Source of the DNA: Actinomycetales bacterium
GTDB taxonomy: Bacteria > Actinomycetota > Actinomycetes > Mycobacteriales > Micromonosporaceae
Assembly (NCBI GenBank): GCA_002919305.1
Contig: PKFB01000059.1
Span: forward strand, 1-64,000
Length of the DNA stretch: 64,000 nucleotides
Reading direction: 5' to 3'
The notes under the pieces are model-generated. The model did no database searches and was not told the DNA's origin. It saw nothing but the letters and a program-made list of their open reading frames with translations. This document shows positions 43,811 to 54,019 of the stretch, piece by piece. Positions within the stretch are counted from its first letter, which is position 1. Every line of letters begins with the position of its first letter. The translations under genes and the position numbers were made by a program.

Positions 43811-46800
43811 ATGTCTATGCCCTCCACCGGAACCCCGCTCACCGTGCCCTCCGACCCGACCCCCTCGGATTCGCAGGGGGAGCGGGGTGACTCGACAGAT
43901 CGGACGGGGCGGACAGCACACACCCAGCAGGCAGAGCACACACCAGCGTCTGACACCGCGGGCCAGGCGAGGCGAAAGGAACGCCGTCCGGCCCGGGCAC
44001 CTGACGTCAAAAGCCAGCTGAGGCAGCTGCAGGAGCGGCTGCCTGGCCTGACAGTGGCCGACGAGCAGCGGCTGCGGCGACGCCTGGACGGAGTCCGCAA
44101 GATCCGGGACCGGCGTCGTCAGCGTGAGGTGGTGGCCACCCTCGTTGCAGAGATTGAGGCGGCCGAGCAGCGCGTGCAGCGCCGGCACGCGGCGGTTCCC
44201 GAGATCAGCTACCCGGACGAGCTACCGGTCAGCCACCGCAAGGATGAGATCAAGGACGCGATCCGCGACCACCAGGTGGTGATCATCGCGGGTGAGACCG
44301 GATCCGGGAAGACCACCCAGCTTCCCAAGATCTGCCTGGAGCTGGGGCGGGGGATCCGGGGGATCATCGGGCACACCCAGCCGCGGCGGCTGGCGGCCCG
44401 GACGGTGGCGGCGCGGATCGCGGAGGAGTTGGGCACCACCGGCACCCCCACCGTCGGATACCAGGTGCGCTTCGCGGGCAGCGTCAGCGAGGACACCCTG
44501 GTCAAGGTGATGACCGACGGCATCCTGCTGACCGAGATCAGCAGGGACCGGTTCCTGTCGCGTTACGACACCCTCATCATCGACGAGGCCCACGAGCGTA
44601 GCCTCAACATCGACTTCATCCTGGGATACCTGAAACAGCTGCTGCCTCGTCGCCCTGATCTGAAGCTCATCATCACCTCGGCGACGATCGACCCTGAGCG
44701 GTTCTCACGGCACTTCGGGAACGCGCCGGTGATCGAGGTGTCGGGGCGTACCTGGCCGGTGGAGATCCGTTACCGGCCCTTGGAGGAGACCGTCCAGGAC
44801 GACGCCGACGAGGACGCCGACAGCGAACCGCGGGACCAGATCCAGGCGATCTGCGACGCGGTGGAGGAGCTGCGGCGTGAGGGCCCAGGGGACATCCTGG
44901 TTTTCCTCAGCGGGGAACGGGAGATCCGGGACACCGCTGACGCCCTCAACCGGCTCAAGCTTCCCCACACCGAGATCCTGCCGCTGTACGCGCGCCTATC
45001 ACACGCCGAGCAGCAGCGGGTCTTCCAACCCCACACCGGTCGGCGGATCGTGTTGGCGACCAACGTCGCTGAGACCTCGCTGACGGTGCCGGGTATCAAG
45101 TACGTCATCGACCCGGGGACCGCGCGGATCTCCCGGTACAGCCACCGCACCAAGGTACAGCGGCTGCCTATCGAACCGATCTCGCAGGCGTCAGCCAATC
45201 AGCGCGCCGGTCGTTGTGGGCGTACCTCGGACGGGATCTGTATCAGGCTGTACTCCGAGGCTGACTTCGCCTCCCGGCCTGAGTTCACCGACGCGGAGAT
45301 ACTGCGGACCAACCTGGCGTCGGTCATTTTGCAGATGACCGCCCTGGAGTTGGGGGATGTTCAGGACTTCCCGTTCATTGACCCGCCGGATCGGCGTTCG
45401 GTTACCGCGGGGGTGCAGCTGCTGGAGGAGCTGGGGGCCCTAGGGCCGGACCGCAAGCTGACCCCGATCGGCCGTACCCTCGCTCAGATCCCCATCGATC
45501 CCCGGCTGGGCCGGATGCTGATTGAGGCGGACCGCAACGACTGCCTGGCTGAGGTCCTGGTCATCACCGCCGCCTTGTCCATTCAGGATCCCCGGGAGCG
45601 CCCCACCGATGCCCAGCAGGCCGCGGCGCAGGCGCATGCCCGTTTCACCGACCGGGAGGAGCCGCCGTCGGACTTCGTGGCGTACCTCAATTTGTGGGAG
45701 TACCTGCGTGAGCGGCAGCAGGAGTTGTCCTCCAGCCGGTTCCGCCGCATGTGCCGGCGGGAGTTCCTCAACTACCTGCGGGTGCGGGAGTGGCAGGACC
45801 TGCACAGCCAACTGAGGCAGGTCGTCACCTCCCTCGGGATGACGATCAACGACAAACCGGCCGACCGGCAGCGGGTGCATCAGTCGTTGCTAGCGGGTCT
45901 GTTGTCGCACGTGGGGCTGTGGGACCCGGAGAAACGGGAGTACGCGGGGGCGCGCGGCACCAAGTTCGCCATTGCGCCCGGGTCGGCCCTGTTCCGCAAA
46001 TCCCCCCGCTGGGTGATGGCCGCTGAGCTGGTGGAGACCACCCGGCTGTGGGGGCGGGTCGCCGCCCGGGTGGAGCCGGAGTGGATCGAGGCGCTCGCCG
46101 GGCACCTGGTCAAACGCAGCTACAGCGAGCCGCACTGGGAGAAGCGCCGTGGTGCGGTGATGGCCTACGAGAAGGTCACGCTCTACGGTCTTCCCATCGT
46201 CACCTCCCGGAAGGTCAACTACGGCCGTATCGATCCGCCACTGGCGCGGGAGCTGTTCATCCGGCACGCGCTGGTGGAGGGGGACTGGGACACCAATCAC
46301 GAGTTCTTCCACCACAACCGGGCGCTCCTGGAGTCCGTGGAGGAGCTGGAGCACCGGGCCCGGCGTCGGGACATTGTGGTGGACGACCAGACCCTGTTCG
46401 ACTTCTACGACCAGCGCATCGGGCAGGAGGTGATCTCCGCCCGGCACTTTGACAGCTGGTGGAAGAAGGTCCGCGCGAAAAACCCCGACCTGCTGATGTT
46501 CGACCGGCAGATGCTGGTCAACCAGGAGGCTGAGCAGGTCGATGAGCGGGACTACCCCGATGTGTGGGAGCACGACGGGGTGGCGCTGCGCCTGACTTAC
46601 CAGTTCGAACCTGGAAGCGACGATGACGGGGTCACCGTCCACATTCCCCTGCCAGTGCTGGGGGAGCTGTCCGCTCAGCAGTTCCAGTGGCTGGTCCCCG
46701 GGATGCGGCTGGAGTTGATCACCAATCTGATCCGGTCGCTGCCTAAGGCGCTGCGTCGTAACTTCGTCCCGGTCCCTGACTTTGCCCGGGCGGTACTGGC

Positions 46801-47917
46801 GCGGGTCGGGCCACAGGACGGGCCGTTGACCGAGGTGGTCGGTCGGGAGTTGACCCGGCTGTCGGGGGTGGTGATCCCCCATGACGCGTGGCGGCTGGAC
46901 CGTCTGCCGGAGCATCTGCGGATGACCTTCCGCGTCGTGGACGAGCAGGATCGCACCGTGGCCCAGGGCAAGGACCTTGATGAGCTCAAGCAGCGGCTAC
47001 GGGATCAGGTCCGACGGACCTTGACCGAGGCGGCCGCCGCGGCGGGGCTGGAGCGGCGCGGTGCGCGTACCTGGGAATTCGGGGATCTGCCGCGGAAGGT
47101 GGAGCGTCGTCAAGGCAGTTTCGTGGTGACCGCATACCCGGCCCTGGTGGATGAGGGGGACAGCGTCGCGGTCCGCGCCTTCGACAGTGAGGCCGCTCAG
47201 CGGCAGGCGATGTGGCAGGGGACGCGGCGGTTGTTGCTGCTCACCCTGCCGCCACCGGTCAAGTTGGTGGCGGCCCGCCTCAACACCCCGGCCAAGCTCG
47301 CGTTGGCGCGCAGTCCGCACCGGGATGTGACCGACCTGCTGGATGACTGCGCCGGCTGCGCCGTGGACCGGCTGATGGCTCAGGCCGGTGGGCCGGCGTG
47401 GGATGAAGCGGGGTTCTGGGCGCTCCGTGACCGGGTCCGGGCGGATGTGGTTGAGGTCCTGGAGGAGATCATCACCCAAGTCCGCGCGATTCTGTCGCTG
47501 TGGTACACAATTCGCACTCGCTTGGAGGCCACCACCAATCCGACCCTGCAGCCGTCTGTGGCCGATATGAAGGCACAGCTAGCCGGGCTGGTGTACCGGG
47601 GGTTCGTGACCGCCACCGGTTGGCGGCAGCTGCCGCACCTGCCGCGTTACCTGGAGGCGATCCAGCAGCGGTTGGACAAATTGCCGGGTAACCCGCACCG
47701 GGACCGACAGCGGATGCAGGCGGTGGAGGAGGTTCAGCAGGCATACCGGGAACTGGTGGCGACGGTACCGGCGACCGGGGCGACCCTGGACGCGTTGTGG
47801 CGGGTGCGGTGGATGATCGAGGAGCTGCGGGTCAGTTACTTCGCGCAAGGGTTGGGAACCGCCTACCCGGTCTCGGATAAGCGGATTTACCGCGCTATCG
47901 ACGAGCTGATGCCGTGA
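43811..47917 (+). CDS. hrpA: DEAH-box ATP-dependent RNA helicase
   Basis: A 1368-aa HrpA-type helicase. Residues 1-120 are a charged, Arg-rich extension. Motif I is GETGSGKTTQLPKI, motif II IIDEAHERSLNIDF, motif III TSATIDPERF, motif VI QRAGRCGRTSDG. These are followed by the HA2/OB-fold region and the long C-terminal domain (DUF3418) that defines HrpA. It unwinds RNA and is linked to mRNA processing and ribosome rescue in E. coli. Its 3' end overlaps the opposing TetR gene by 31 bp. Confidence 0.96.
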   Translation: MSMPSTGTPLTVPSDPTPSDSQGERGDSTDRTGRTAHTQQAEHTPASDTAGQARRKERRPARAPDVKSQLRQLQERLPGLTVADEQRLRRRLDGVRKIRDRRRQREVVATLVAEIEAAEQRVQRRHAAVPEISYPDELPVSHRKDEIKDAIRDHQVVIIAGETGSGKTTQLPKICLELGRGIRGIIGHTQPRRLAARTVAARIAEELGTTGTPTVGYQVRFAGSVSEDTLVKVMTDGILLTEISRDRFLSRYDTLIIDEAHERSLNIDFILGYLKQLLPRRPDLKLIITSATIDPERFSRHFGNAPVIEVSGRTWPVEIRYRPLEETVQDDADEDADSEPRDQIQAICDAVEELRREGPGDILVFLSGEREIRDTADALNRLKLPHTEILPLYARLSHAEQQRVFQPHTGRRIVLATNVAETSLTVPGIKYVIDPGTARISRYSHRTKVQRLPIEPISQASANQRAGRCGRTSDGICIRLYSEADFASRPEFTDAEILRTNLASVILQMTALELGDVQDFPFIDPPDRRSVTAGVQLLEELGALGPDRKLTPIGRTLAQIPIDPRLGRMLIEADRNDCLAEVLVITAALSIQDPRERPTDAQQAAAQAHARFTDREEPPSDFVAYLNLWEYLRERQQELSSSRFRRMCRREFLNYLRVREWQDLHSQLRQVVTSLGMTINDKPADRQRVHQSLLAGLLSHVGLWDPEKREYAGARGTKFAIAPGSALFRKSPRWVMAAELVETTRLWGRVAARVEPEWIEALAGHLVKRSYSEPHWEKRRGAVMAYEKVTLYGLPIVTSRKVNYGRIDPPLARELFIRHALVEGDWDTNHEFFHHNRALLESVEELEHRARRRDIVVDDQTLFDFYDQRIGQEVISARHFDSWWKKVRAKNPDLLMFDRQMLVNQEAEQVDERDYPDVWEHDGVALRLTYQFEPGSDDDGVTVHIPLPVLGELSAQQFQWLVPGMRLELITNLIRSLPKALRRNFVPVPDFARAVLARVGPQDGPLTEVVGRELTRLSGVVIPHDAWRLDRLPEHLRMTFRVVDEQDRTVAQGKDLDELKQRLRDQVRRTLTEAAAAAGLERRGARTWEFGDLPRKVERRQGSFVVTAYPALVDEGDSVAVRAFDSEAAQRQAMWQGTRRLLLLTLPPPVKLVAARLNTPAKLALARSPHRDVTDLLDDCAGCAVDRLMAQAGGPAWDEAGFWALRDRVRADVVEVLEEIITQVRAILSLWYTIRTRLEATTNPTLQPSVADMKAQLAGLVYRGFVTATGWRQLPHLPRYLEAIQQRLDKLPGNPHRDRQRMQAVEEVQQAYRELVATVPATGATLDALWRVRWMIEELRVSYFAQGLGTAYPVSDKRIYRAIDELMP

Positions 47918-48687
47918 TCATCCTGGCCATGGGGTGCCGGTGCTGAGGGCGCGGACGCCGCTGGTTCGGTAGCGACCGGTTCGGCAGTGACTGGTTCGGC
48001 GTCGGAAGCCTCGGTGTGGACGGTGGGTGCCGCAGGCTCGGGGAGAGCCGCGGCACTGTCGAGCGGCGATGAGTCGGGTGGGGGAGCAGCGGACGGTGGC
48101 GTGCCTAGGGACCAGGGGAGCCGGTAGCGGGCGAACAGGTCCGCCCTGACGTACTCCAGCGGGGTTTCCGCGCCGGGAAGGACGATGGCGATCACCGCGC
48201 CCATCAAGGCGCCGCGCAGCAGAGCGTGTTCCAGCGTCGGGTTGAGGGCCCCGCGTTGCTGTAGGACCCGTTGCAGGATGCGCCCCAGGTGCTCGCGTTC
48301 CGGCTCATAGACAAAGCCGTTGGAGCCTGGCTGAAGGATGAGGGCCAGGTGGGCGCGGAACAACTCCGGCTGTTCGGCCGCCATGGTCAGGATGCTGTCA
48401 ATGACGTGGGCCAGGCGGTCCTGCGGGCTGGCGTCGGCGGGAATCTGCGCCAGGGCCACCTCAAGACGGTCGGTCATGGCGCGGTGGACGGCGGCCTGAA
48501 ACAAGTGTTGTTTGCTCGGAAAGTAGTACGACGCCAGGCCACGCGCGGTTCCGGCGCGACGAGCGATATCAGCCAGGGTGGTTGCCTGGTATCCCTGTTC
48601 CCGCAGCAGGTCACAGGCCGCGTCCAGCAACCGGCGGCGAGAGTGTTCACGCATCTTCTCTTTAGAAGAGAAGGAGCGGGGTGTCAT
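47887..48687 (-). CDS. TetR-family transcriptional regulator
   Basis: A 266-aa repressor. The HTH is near the N-terminus (RRLLDAACDLLREQGYQATTLADIARRAGTARGLASYYFPSKQHLF). The ligand domain follows to about 210. The last 55 residues are a low-complexity Pro/Ala/Glu/Thr tail (AEPVTAEPVATEPAASAP), unusual for the family and partly antisense to the end of hrpA. ATG 48687 has AGGAGA 3 nt upstream; the longer frame to 48801 runs through a palindromic operator and is unlikely. Probably autoregulated. Target genes are unknown. Confidence 0.9.
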   Translation of the reverse strand: MTPRSFSSKEKMREHSRRRLLDAACDLLREQGYQATTLADIARRAGTARGLASYYFPSKQHLFQAAVHRAMTDRLEVALAQIPADASPQDRLAHVIDSILTMAAEQPELFRAHLALILQPGSNGFVYEPEREHLGRILQRVLQQRGALNPTLEHALLRGALMGAVIAIVLPGAETPLEYVRADLFARYRLPWSLGTPPSAAPPPDSSPLDSAAALPEPAAPTVHTEASDAEPVTAEPVATEPAASAPSAPAPHGQDDHGISSSIAR

Positions 48688-48703
48688 GTGTCTCCTAAAT
48701 TGG

Positions 48704-48718
48704 TTGGCTGCCAGCCAA
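48704..48718. promoter_or_regulatory. TetR operator candidate
   Basis: TTGGCTG-C-CAGCCAA is a perfect 15-bp palindrome 17 bp before the TetR start. On the minus strand it lies just downstream of TGCTAGCAT (an extended -10, 48722-48730), so a bound repressor would block transcription. Confidence 0.6.
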
Positions 48719-48911
48719 TGAAATGCTAGCATCAGGGATGCGTATCGGGGGAGATCTTGGGTCGGTTCCGGCACACTACTGGAACCGACGCAAGATCTCA
48801 CTAAGTCGATCTCACGAAGTCATCGTGCGTAGGTCGGGATTGGCTGCAAAATATCACGATGGGCGCCAACCATAGGCGGTTTTGGATTCAATCTCTTGGG
48901 TTGAAGTGAAT

Positions 48912-49697
48912 TTATACCGCGGCCAGAACCGCCCGTTGTGTACGCTGCAGCATATCTGATGGTTCCAAACCCAACTCATCAGCCAATGCCGTGCGCAACC
49001 GTTGAAAAACGCCCAATGCATCACAACTACGCCCTGAACGGTGAAGGGCGAGCATAAACTGCCGATGCAGATTTTCATTGAAGCGGTGCTGCGCAGTCAG
49101 CGCGGCGAGTTCTTCAAGTACCTCTTGGTGCCGCCCGAGCTGAATGTCGGCATCGATACGCTGCTCCAGCGCCACCATGCGGGATTCACTCAGGCCCCGT
49201 ACCACCGGTTCGAGCACCTCGCCGATGGTCACGTCAACCAGCGCTGGCCCCTGCCACAGCTCAAGAGCCTCCCGCAGCAGCCGGGCGGTGGTGTGGTAAT
49301 CGCCGCGTTCCTCAGCCCGCCGTGCCTCCCGGCGGAGCTCCTCATAGCGGTGGAGATCCAGGCGGCCTGGCGTCATCCGGAGTAGATAACCACCCGGTCG
49401 GGTGAGCAGCACCTGCCGTGCGGTCGTGTCCAGATCGATGTCGAGACCGTTCGCGAGCGTTTTTCGCAAATGCAAGATGTAGGTCTGCAATGTGGTCCGC
49501 GCGCTCTTCGGCGGCTGGTCCCTCCACAGTTCCCGGATGAGGGTGGTGGCGGGGACAGTCTGGTTGATCTGCATCAAAAGAAGCGCGAGGACTTGACGGA
49601 GTTTAGGGGCGGTGGGGGTCACGTCGTTCCCGTGGTAGCTCAACCGGAGGGGGCCCAGGACAGCTGCCTCAATATCGAAGACACGACTGTTTTCCAT
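48912..49697 (-). CDS. SARP-family pathway activator
   Basis: A 261-aa Streptomyces antibiotic regulatory protein. The N-terminal OmpR-like winged helix (about 10-100) has VLGPLRLSYHGNDVTPTAPKLRQVLALLL and RTTLQTYILHLRKTL; the bacterial transcriptional activator domain (about 105-255) has LDLHRYEELRREARRAEERGD and ALGVFQRLRTALADELGLEPS. It is a small SARP with no NTPase part. ATG 49697 has GGGGGAG 6 nt upstream. It is divergent from the KS-alpha gene and probably activates the polyketide genes through the direct repeats at 49805-49851. Confidence 0.94.
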   Translation of the reverse strand: MENSRVFDIEAAVLGPLRLSYHGNDVTPTAPKLRQVLALLLMQINQTVPATTLIRELWRDQPPKSARTTLQTYILHLRKTLANGLDIDLDTTARQVLLTRPGGYLLRMTPGRLDLHRYEELRREARRAEERGDYHTTARLLREALELWQGPALVDVTIGEVLEPVVRGLSESRMVALEQRIDADIQLGRHQEVLEELAALTAQHRFNENLHRQFMLALHRSGRSCDALGVFQRLRTALADELGLEPSDMLQRTQRAVLAAV

Positions 49698-49804
49698 GGA
49701 TGACTCCCCCAATTTCCAGGTAACCGCCAGATCAACCGCGAAGAGATTCTAAGCGGGGCCCGTTGGAACCTCCCCCACTTCGAGGGATTTGGGCTCGATG
49801 TGAC

Positions 49805-49851
49805 TTCAAGGAAAACTCAAGCTTCCAGACAGATTCAAGAGCGCTTCAAGT
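49805..49851 (+). promoter_or_regulatory. SARP-type heptad direct repeats
   Basis: Five copies of a TTCAAG-like word start at 49805 (TTCAAGG), 49816 (CTCAAGC), 49823 (TTCCAGA), 49834 (TTCAAGA) and 49845 (TTCAAGT). Spacing is 11 bp within 49805/49816 and within 49823/49834/49845. SARPs such as ActII-ORF4 and DnrI bind heptameric direct repeats with 11-bp periodicity just upstream of -10. Here the last repeat is 10 bp from CATTCT (49862-49867), 55 bp before the KS-alpha start. Confidence 0.75.
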
Positions 49852-49905
49852 GGCCTCCGCGCATTCTGGCGAGGTGATAGCAGTGGCCGAGCCGAGGGGG
49901 GAGCC

Positions 49906-51198
49906 GTGACAGTGCGGGGACCACACGCCCATCATCGGGTGGCCGTCACAGGGATCGGCGTGGTCGCTCCTGGTGCGATCGGCACCAAAGCGTTCTGGGA
50001 GTTACTGACCTCTGGACGCACCGCTACCCGTCGAATCTCATTCTTCGATCCCTCCCCTTTCCGGTCACAAGTGGCCGCCGAGTGTGATTTCGACCCGGTC
50101 GCCGAAGGGTTGACTGTCGAACAATCCCAACGATTGGACCGGGCTGTGCAGTTTGCGTTGGTTTGCGCCCGGGAGGCGATCGCTGACAGTGGCCTGACTC
50201 TTGGGGACGTCGATCCATACCGGTTGGGGGTCAGCCTGGGAACAGCGGTCGGCGCCACCATGAGCCTGGACCGCGAATACTGCGTAGTCAGCCACCGGGG
50301 CAAGTACTGGGAGGTCGACCCGGAACGCGCTGTTCCGCATCTGTTCGACTACCTGGTACCCAGTTCGTTCGCGGCCGAGGTGGCCTGGGATGTGGGTGCG
50401 GAAGGCCCGGTGAGCGTGATCTCCACCGGCTGCACCTCAGGCCTGGACGCGGTGGGGCATGCCTGGGAGCTGATCCGTGAAGGCTCGGCCGACGTCATGA
50501 TCGCCGGCGCTACCGACGCCCCGATTTCACCGATCACGGTCGCCTGCTTCGACGCGATTAAAGCCACCACCACCCTCAACGACGATCCCGAGCATGCCAG
50601 CCGTCCGTTCGATGCCCGTCGAGACGGGTTCGTTCTGGGTGAAGGGGCCGCGGTGTTTGTGCTGGAGGAGTGGGAGCGTGCCCGGCGTCGGGGAGCCACG
50701 GTGTACGCCGAGATCGCCGGCTTCGCCACCCGCTGCAACGCCTACCACATGACCGGTTTGCGTCCAGATGGTCGGGAGATGGCCGAGGCGATCCGAGCCT
50801 CGCTGGATATCGCGCGAATCCCCACCACCGCCATCGACTACATCAACGCCCACGGTTCAGGGACCCGGCAGAACGACCGTCACGAGACTGCGGCGTTCAA
50901 GGCGAGCTTGGGCGATCACGCGTACGCCACCCCCGTCAGCTCGATCAAGTCGATGATCGGCCATTCCCTGGGGGCGATCGGTTCGCTGGAGGTGGCCGCT
51001 TGTGCGCTGGCCATCACCCACAACGTGATCCCACCCACCGCGAACTGGACCGAACGGGATCCGGAGTGCGACTTGGACTACGTGCCCGTCACCGCGCGAG
51101 AACAACAGACCGACGTGGTGCTGTCGGTCGGGAGCGGCTTCGGCGGGTTCCAAAGCGCCATGGTGCTCTCTGACCCGGAATGGGCGTGCCGTGACTAG
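49906..51198 (+). CDS. Type II PKS ketosynthase alpha
   Basis: A 430-aa beta-ketoacyl synthase that elongates an aromatic polyketide chain on the ACP. The active-site Cys176 is in [10 protein letters not shown], with the catalytic histidines in INAHGSGT and [25 protein letters not shown] starts the thiolase fold. GTG 49906 follows GGGGAG. It overlaps the KS-beta gene by 8 nt, as expected for the obligate heterodimer. First gene of the rightward operon, downstream of the SARP repeats. Confidence 0.96.
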   Translation: MTVRGPHAHHRVAVTGIGVVAPGAIGTKAFWELLTSGRTATRRISFFDPSPFRSQVAAECDFDPVAEGLTVEQSQRLDRAVQFALVCAREAIADSGLTLGDVDPYRLGVSLGTAVGATMSLDREYCVVSHRGKYWEVDPERAVPHLFDYLVPSSFAAEVAWDVGAEGPVSVISTGCTSGLDAVGHAWELIREGSADVMIAGATDAPISPITVACFDAIKATTTLNDDPEHASRPFDARRDGFVLGEGAAVFVLEEWERARRRGATVYAEIAGFATRCNAYHMTGLRPDGREMAEAIRASLDIARIPTTAIDYINAHGSGTRQNDRHETAAFKASLGDHAYATPVSSIKSMIGHSLGAIGSLEVAACALAITHNVIPPTANWTERDPECDLDYVPVTAREQQTDVVLSVGSGFGGFQSAMVLSDPEWACRD

Positions 51199-52408
51199 CC
51201 AGGCAGTAGTGACCGGTATCGGTGTGGTGGCACCGACCGGGATCGGCCGCGAGGAGTACTGGGAGGCGACCCGCGCCGGCGGGAGCGCGATCGCACCGAT
51301 CACTCGGTTCGACGCCTCCAAGTACCGGGCCCGCCTCGCTGGTCAGGTCCCGGACTTCGACCCGGCTGAACGCCTCCCCAGCCATCTGCTCCCTCAGACC
51401 GACCCGATGACGCAGTACGCGCTGATCGCCGCTGAGCACGCCTTGGACGACGCTGGGATCATCCCCGAACAGCTGCCGGAGTACGCGGCCGGCGTGGTGA
51501 CGGCCGCCGCCTACGGCGGATTCGAGTTCGGTCAGGGTGAGCTGCAGAACCTGTGGTCTAAAGGCGGGGAGTACGTCAGCGCGTACCAGTCCTTCGCCTG
51601 GTTCTACGCGGTCAACACCGGGCAGATCTCCATCCGGCACGGCATGCGCGGCCCCGGGCGAGTCATCGTCACCGAACAAGCCGGCGGTCTGGACGCCGTG
51701 GCACAGGCCCGGCGGCAGGTCCGCGGAGGAACCCCCGTGGTGGTGACCGGGGGCGCGGACAGCGCGCTGTGCCCCTGGGGCTGGGTGTCCCAGATAGCTA
51801 ACGGGCGGGTGAGTCTGCGCGAGGAGCCACATCGGGCGTACCTGCCATTCAGTCGAGAGGCCTGCGGTTACGTCCCCGGTGAGGGGGCCGCGCTGCTGAT
51901 CGTGGAGGACGCGGACTCCGCCCACGCCCGGGGTGCGCGCCGGTACGGGGAGGTCGCCGGGTACGCGGCGACCTTCGACCCGCCGCCGGGCAGTGGGCGT
52001 CCACCCGGTCTGGAGCGGGCGATCAGGATGGCGCTCGCCGACGCCGAAGTGACCCCGCAGGAGGTAGACGTGGTGTTCGCCGACGCGGCCGGGGTGCCCG
52101 ACCTGGATGCCGTGGAGGCCGCGGCGCTGCGCGCGGTGTTCGGAGAACGGGAGGTGCCGGTTACCGCACCCAAGACCGGAACCGGACGTTTGGCCTCGGC
52201 CGGCGCGTGTCTGGACTTGGTGGCGGCGTTTTTGGCGTTGCGGGACCAGGTCATTCCGCCCACCCCCAACGTCACACGTGCCCACGTGGCGCACCCGATC
52301 GCTCTCGTCGGGCCGGAACCGGTGTCGGCATCGCTCCAGACCGCCCTGGTGCTGGCGCGTGGGATCGGGGGGTTCAACGCCGCGATGGTTATTCGGCGGG
52401 CCGCCTAA
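51191..52408 (+). CDS. Type II PKS chain-length factor (KS-beta)
   Basis: A 405-aa ketosynthase-like partner. Where KS-alpha has Cys, this protein has Gln ([11 protein letters not shown]), the mark of a chain-length factor that sets polyketide length and can decarboxylate malonyl-[17 protein letters not shown] begins the fold; [21 protein letters not shown] replaces the HSLGA helix. Chain length is not decidable from sequence by eye. Translationally coupled to KS-alpha. Confidence 0.95.
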   Translation: MTSQAVVTGIGVVAPTGIGREEYWEATRAGGSAIAPITRFDASKYRARLAGQVPDFDPAERLPSHLLPQTDPMTQYALIAAEHALDDAGIIPEQLPEYAAGVVTAAAYGGFEFGQGELQNLWSKGGEYVSAYQSFAWFYAVNTGQISIRHGMRGPGRVIVTEQAGGLDAVAQARRQVRGGTPVVVTGGADSALCPWGWVSQIANGRVSLREEPHRAYLPFSREACGYVPGEGAALLIVEDADSAHARGARRYGEVAGYAATFDPPPGSGRPPGLERAIRMALADAEVTPQEVDVVFADAAGVPDLDAVEAAALRAVFGEREVPVTAPKTGTGRLASAGACLDLVAAFLALRDQVIPPTPNVTRAHVAHPIALVGPEPVSASLQTALVLARGIGGFNAAMVIRRAA

Positions 52409-52506
52409 GACGTTCGCGGACAGCAGCTCCGCGCGAAGCCAGCCATGTCATGCACCGAGCCCGGCAACAGGACAAGTCATGAACGACACCCGGAGGGAAA
52501 AAGACC

Positions 52507-52767
52507 ATGGAAGCGTTCACGCTGGATGATCTGCGTGCCCTGCTGAGGGAGTGCGCCGGGGAACCCGGAGGCTCCCTGGACGGGGATCACATTCTCGACA
52601 CCACGTTCGCGGAACTCGGCTACGACTCGCTGGCCGTGATGGAGGCGGCGGCCCGGGTGCGGCGCCGGTACGGCGTGGTCCTCCCGGAGGAGGTCACCCA
52701 GGTCGAGAGCACACTTCGGGCATTTGTCGACGCGGTCCGGGCACAGACCCAGGCCCAAGCAGTGTGA
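52507..52767 (+). CDS. Acyl carrier protein of the type II PKS
   Basis: An 86-aa carrier. Ser41 in GYDSLAV is the phosphopantetheine site. FTLDDLRALLREC at the start and YGVVLPEEVTQVESTLRAFVDAV at the end are typical of PKS ACPs. GGAGGGA lies about 8 nt before the ATG. A phosphopantetheinyl transferase is not in the window. Confidence 0.95.
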   Translation: MEAFTLDDLRALLRECAGEPGGSLDGDHILDTTFAELGYDSLAVMEAAARVRRRYGVVLPEEVTQVESTLRAFVDAVRAQTQAQAV

Positions 52768-52774
52768 GGCCGAC

Positions 52775-54019
52775 GTGGAGACGACGTGTGAGGTCTGTGT
52801 TGTCGGAGCGGGACCGGCGGGGCTCACTCTCGCGCTGCTCCTGGCCCGCTCCGGAGTCTCGGTGACGGTGGTGGAGAAGGCGACGACCTTCGACCGCGAG
52901 TACCGAGGGGAGATTTTGCAGCCCGGCGGGCAGGCGGTGCTAGACGCGTTGGGGGTGCTTGCGGGGGCGCGGGCGCGGGGCAGCCTGGAATTGACCCACT
53001 TTCAGCTGGTCGACGGTGACCGAGTCCTCATGCGCGTCGACTACGAGGCCTTCCCGCCGCCATACAACATCCTGTTGAACCTGCCGCAGCGGCACCTGCT
53101 GACCGAGCTGCTGGAGCACTGCCAACGCTTTGAGCGCTTCGGCTACCTGCCCGGCAACAAGGTCACCGGTCTGGTGTGGGAAGACGGACGGGTCGCCGGT
53201 ATCACCACGGTGGGGCGGAACGAGAAGTGGACCATTCGGTCCCGGATCGTGGTCGGCGCGGACGGGCGCTACTCCAAGGTGCGGCGTCTGGCCGGGCTGC
53301 CGTTTGACCGGATGGACACCTACGAACATGACCTGCTCTGGTTCCGGCTGCCGGTCCAAGGGCGGGTGCAGCCCGAGGACGCGGTGCAGATAGTGCTGAC
53401 TGATCAGCAACCGATCGTGGTGGTGCGAGGCTACGGGGACACCGTGCAGTTCGGCTGTGCCCTGCCTCACGGTGGTTACCCAGAACTCGCCAAGCACGGG
53501 GTAGAGCCGGTGCGGGAGCGGATCATCCGGGCGCTACCCGCGTACGCCCCGTTGATGGAGAGCCTGGCGAGCCTGCATCAGACCTCCCTGCTGGACGTGT
53601 TCGCCGGACTGGCGCGGCGCTGGGTGCGAGACGGGTTGGTCCTGCTTGGGGACGCGGCCCACACCCACAGCCCGTTCGGCGCGCAGGGAATCAACCTGGC
53701 ACTCCAGGACGCGGTGCTTCTGCATCCGCTGATCATGCGAGCGCTGTCGACCGGTGACCTGTCGGTGCTGGAGCAGTTCCCTCGGCGACGGCTGCCCGGG
53801 ATCCGCAAGACACTCCGTTTCCAGAACACGCAGGCGCGGATGCTGATGTCCAAGAGCCCGCTAGTGGCCTTCCTGCGGCCCCGGCTCGCCGCGTTGATGC
53901 CGCGTACTCCAGCCTTCCCCAAGATCAGCGCCTACATCGCCTACGGCGACCCTGAAATCAAGGTCCGGTCCGATCTGTTCACGCCTGACTCCTCGGAGGG
54001 TGTCCATGCGCATCATTGA
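52775..54019 (+). CDS. FAD-dependent aromatic monooxygenase (PHBH type)
   Basis: A 414-aa flavoprotein oxygenase, probably hydroxylating the polyketide or oxidising it to a quinone. The dinucleotide fold is VVGAGPAGLTLALLLARSG and the second FAD motif LLGDAAHTHSPFGAQGINLALQDA. GADGRYSKVRRLAG contains the DG fingerprint. GTG 52775 has GTGAGG 5 nt upstream and lies 8 bp after the ACP stop; a longer frame from 52724 overlaps the ACP and is unlikely. It overlaps the next gene by 14 nt. Confidence 0.93.
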   Translation: METTCEVCVVGAGPAGLTLALLLARSGVSVTVVEKATTFDREYRGEILQPGGQAVLDALGVLAGARARGSLELTHFQLVDGDRVLMRVDYEAFPPPYNILLNLPQRHLLTELLEHCQRFERFGYLPGNKVTGLVWEDGRVAGITTVGRNEKWTIRSRIVVGADGRYSKVRRLAGLPFDRMDTYEHDLLWFRLPVQGRVQPEDAVQIVLTDQQPIVVVRGYGDTVQFGCALPHGGYPELAKHGVEPVRERIIRALPAYAPLMESLASLHQTSLLDVFAGLARRWVRDGLVLLGDAAHTHSPFGAQGINLALQDAVLLHPLIMRALSTGDLSVLEQFPRRRLPGIRKTLRFQNTQARMLMSKSPLVAFLRPRLAALMPRTPAFPKISAYIAYGDPEIKVRSDLFTPDSSEGVHAHH

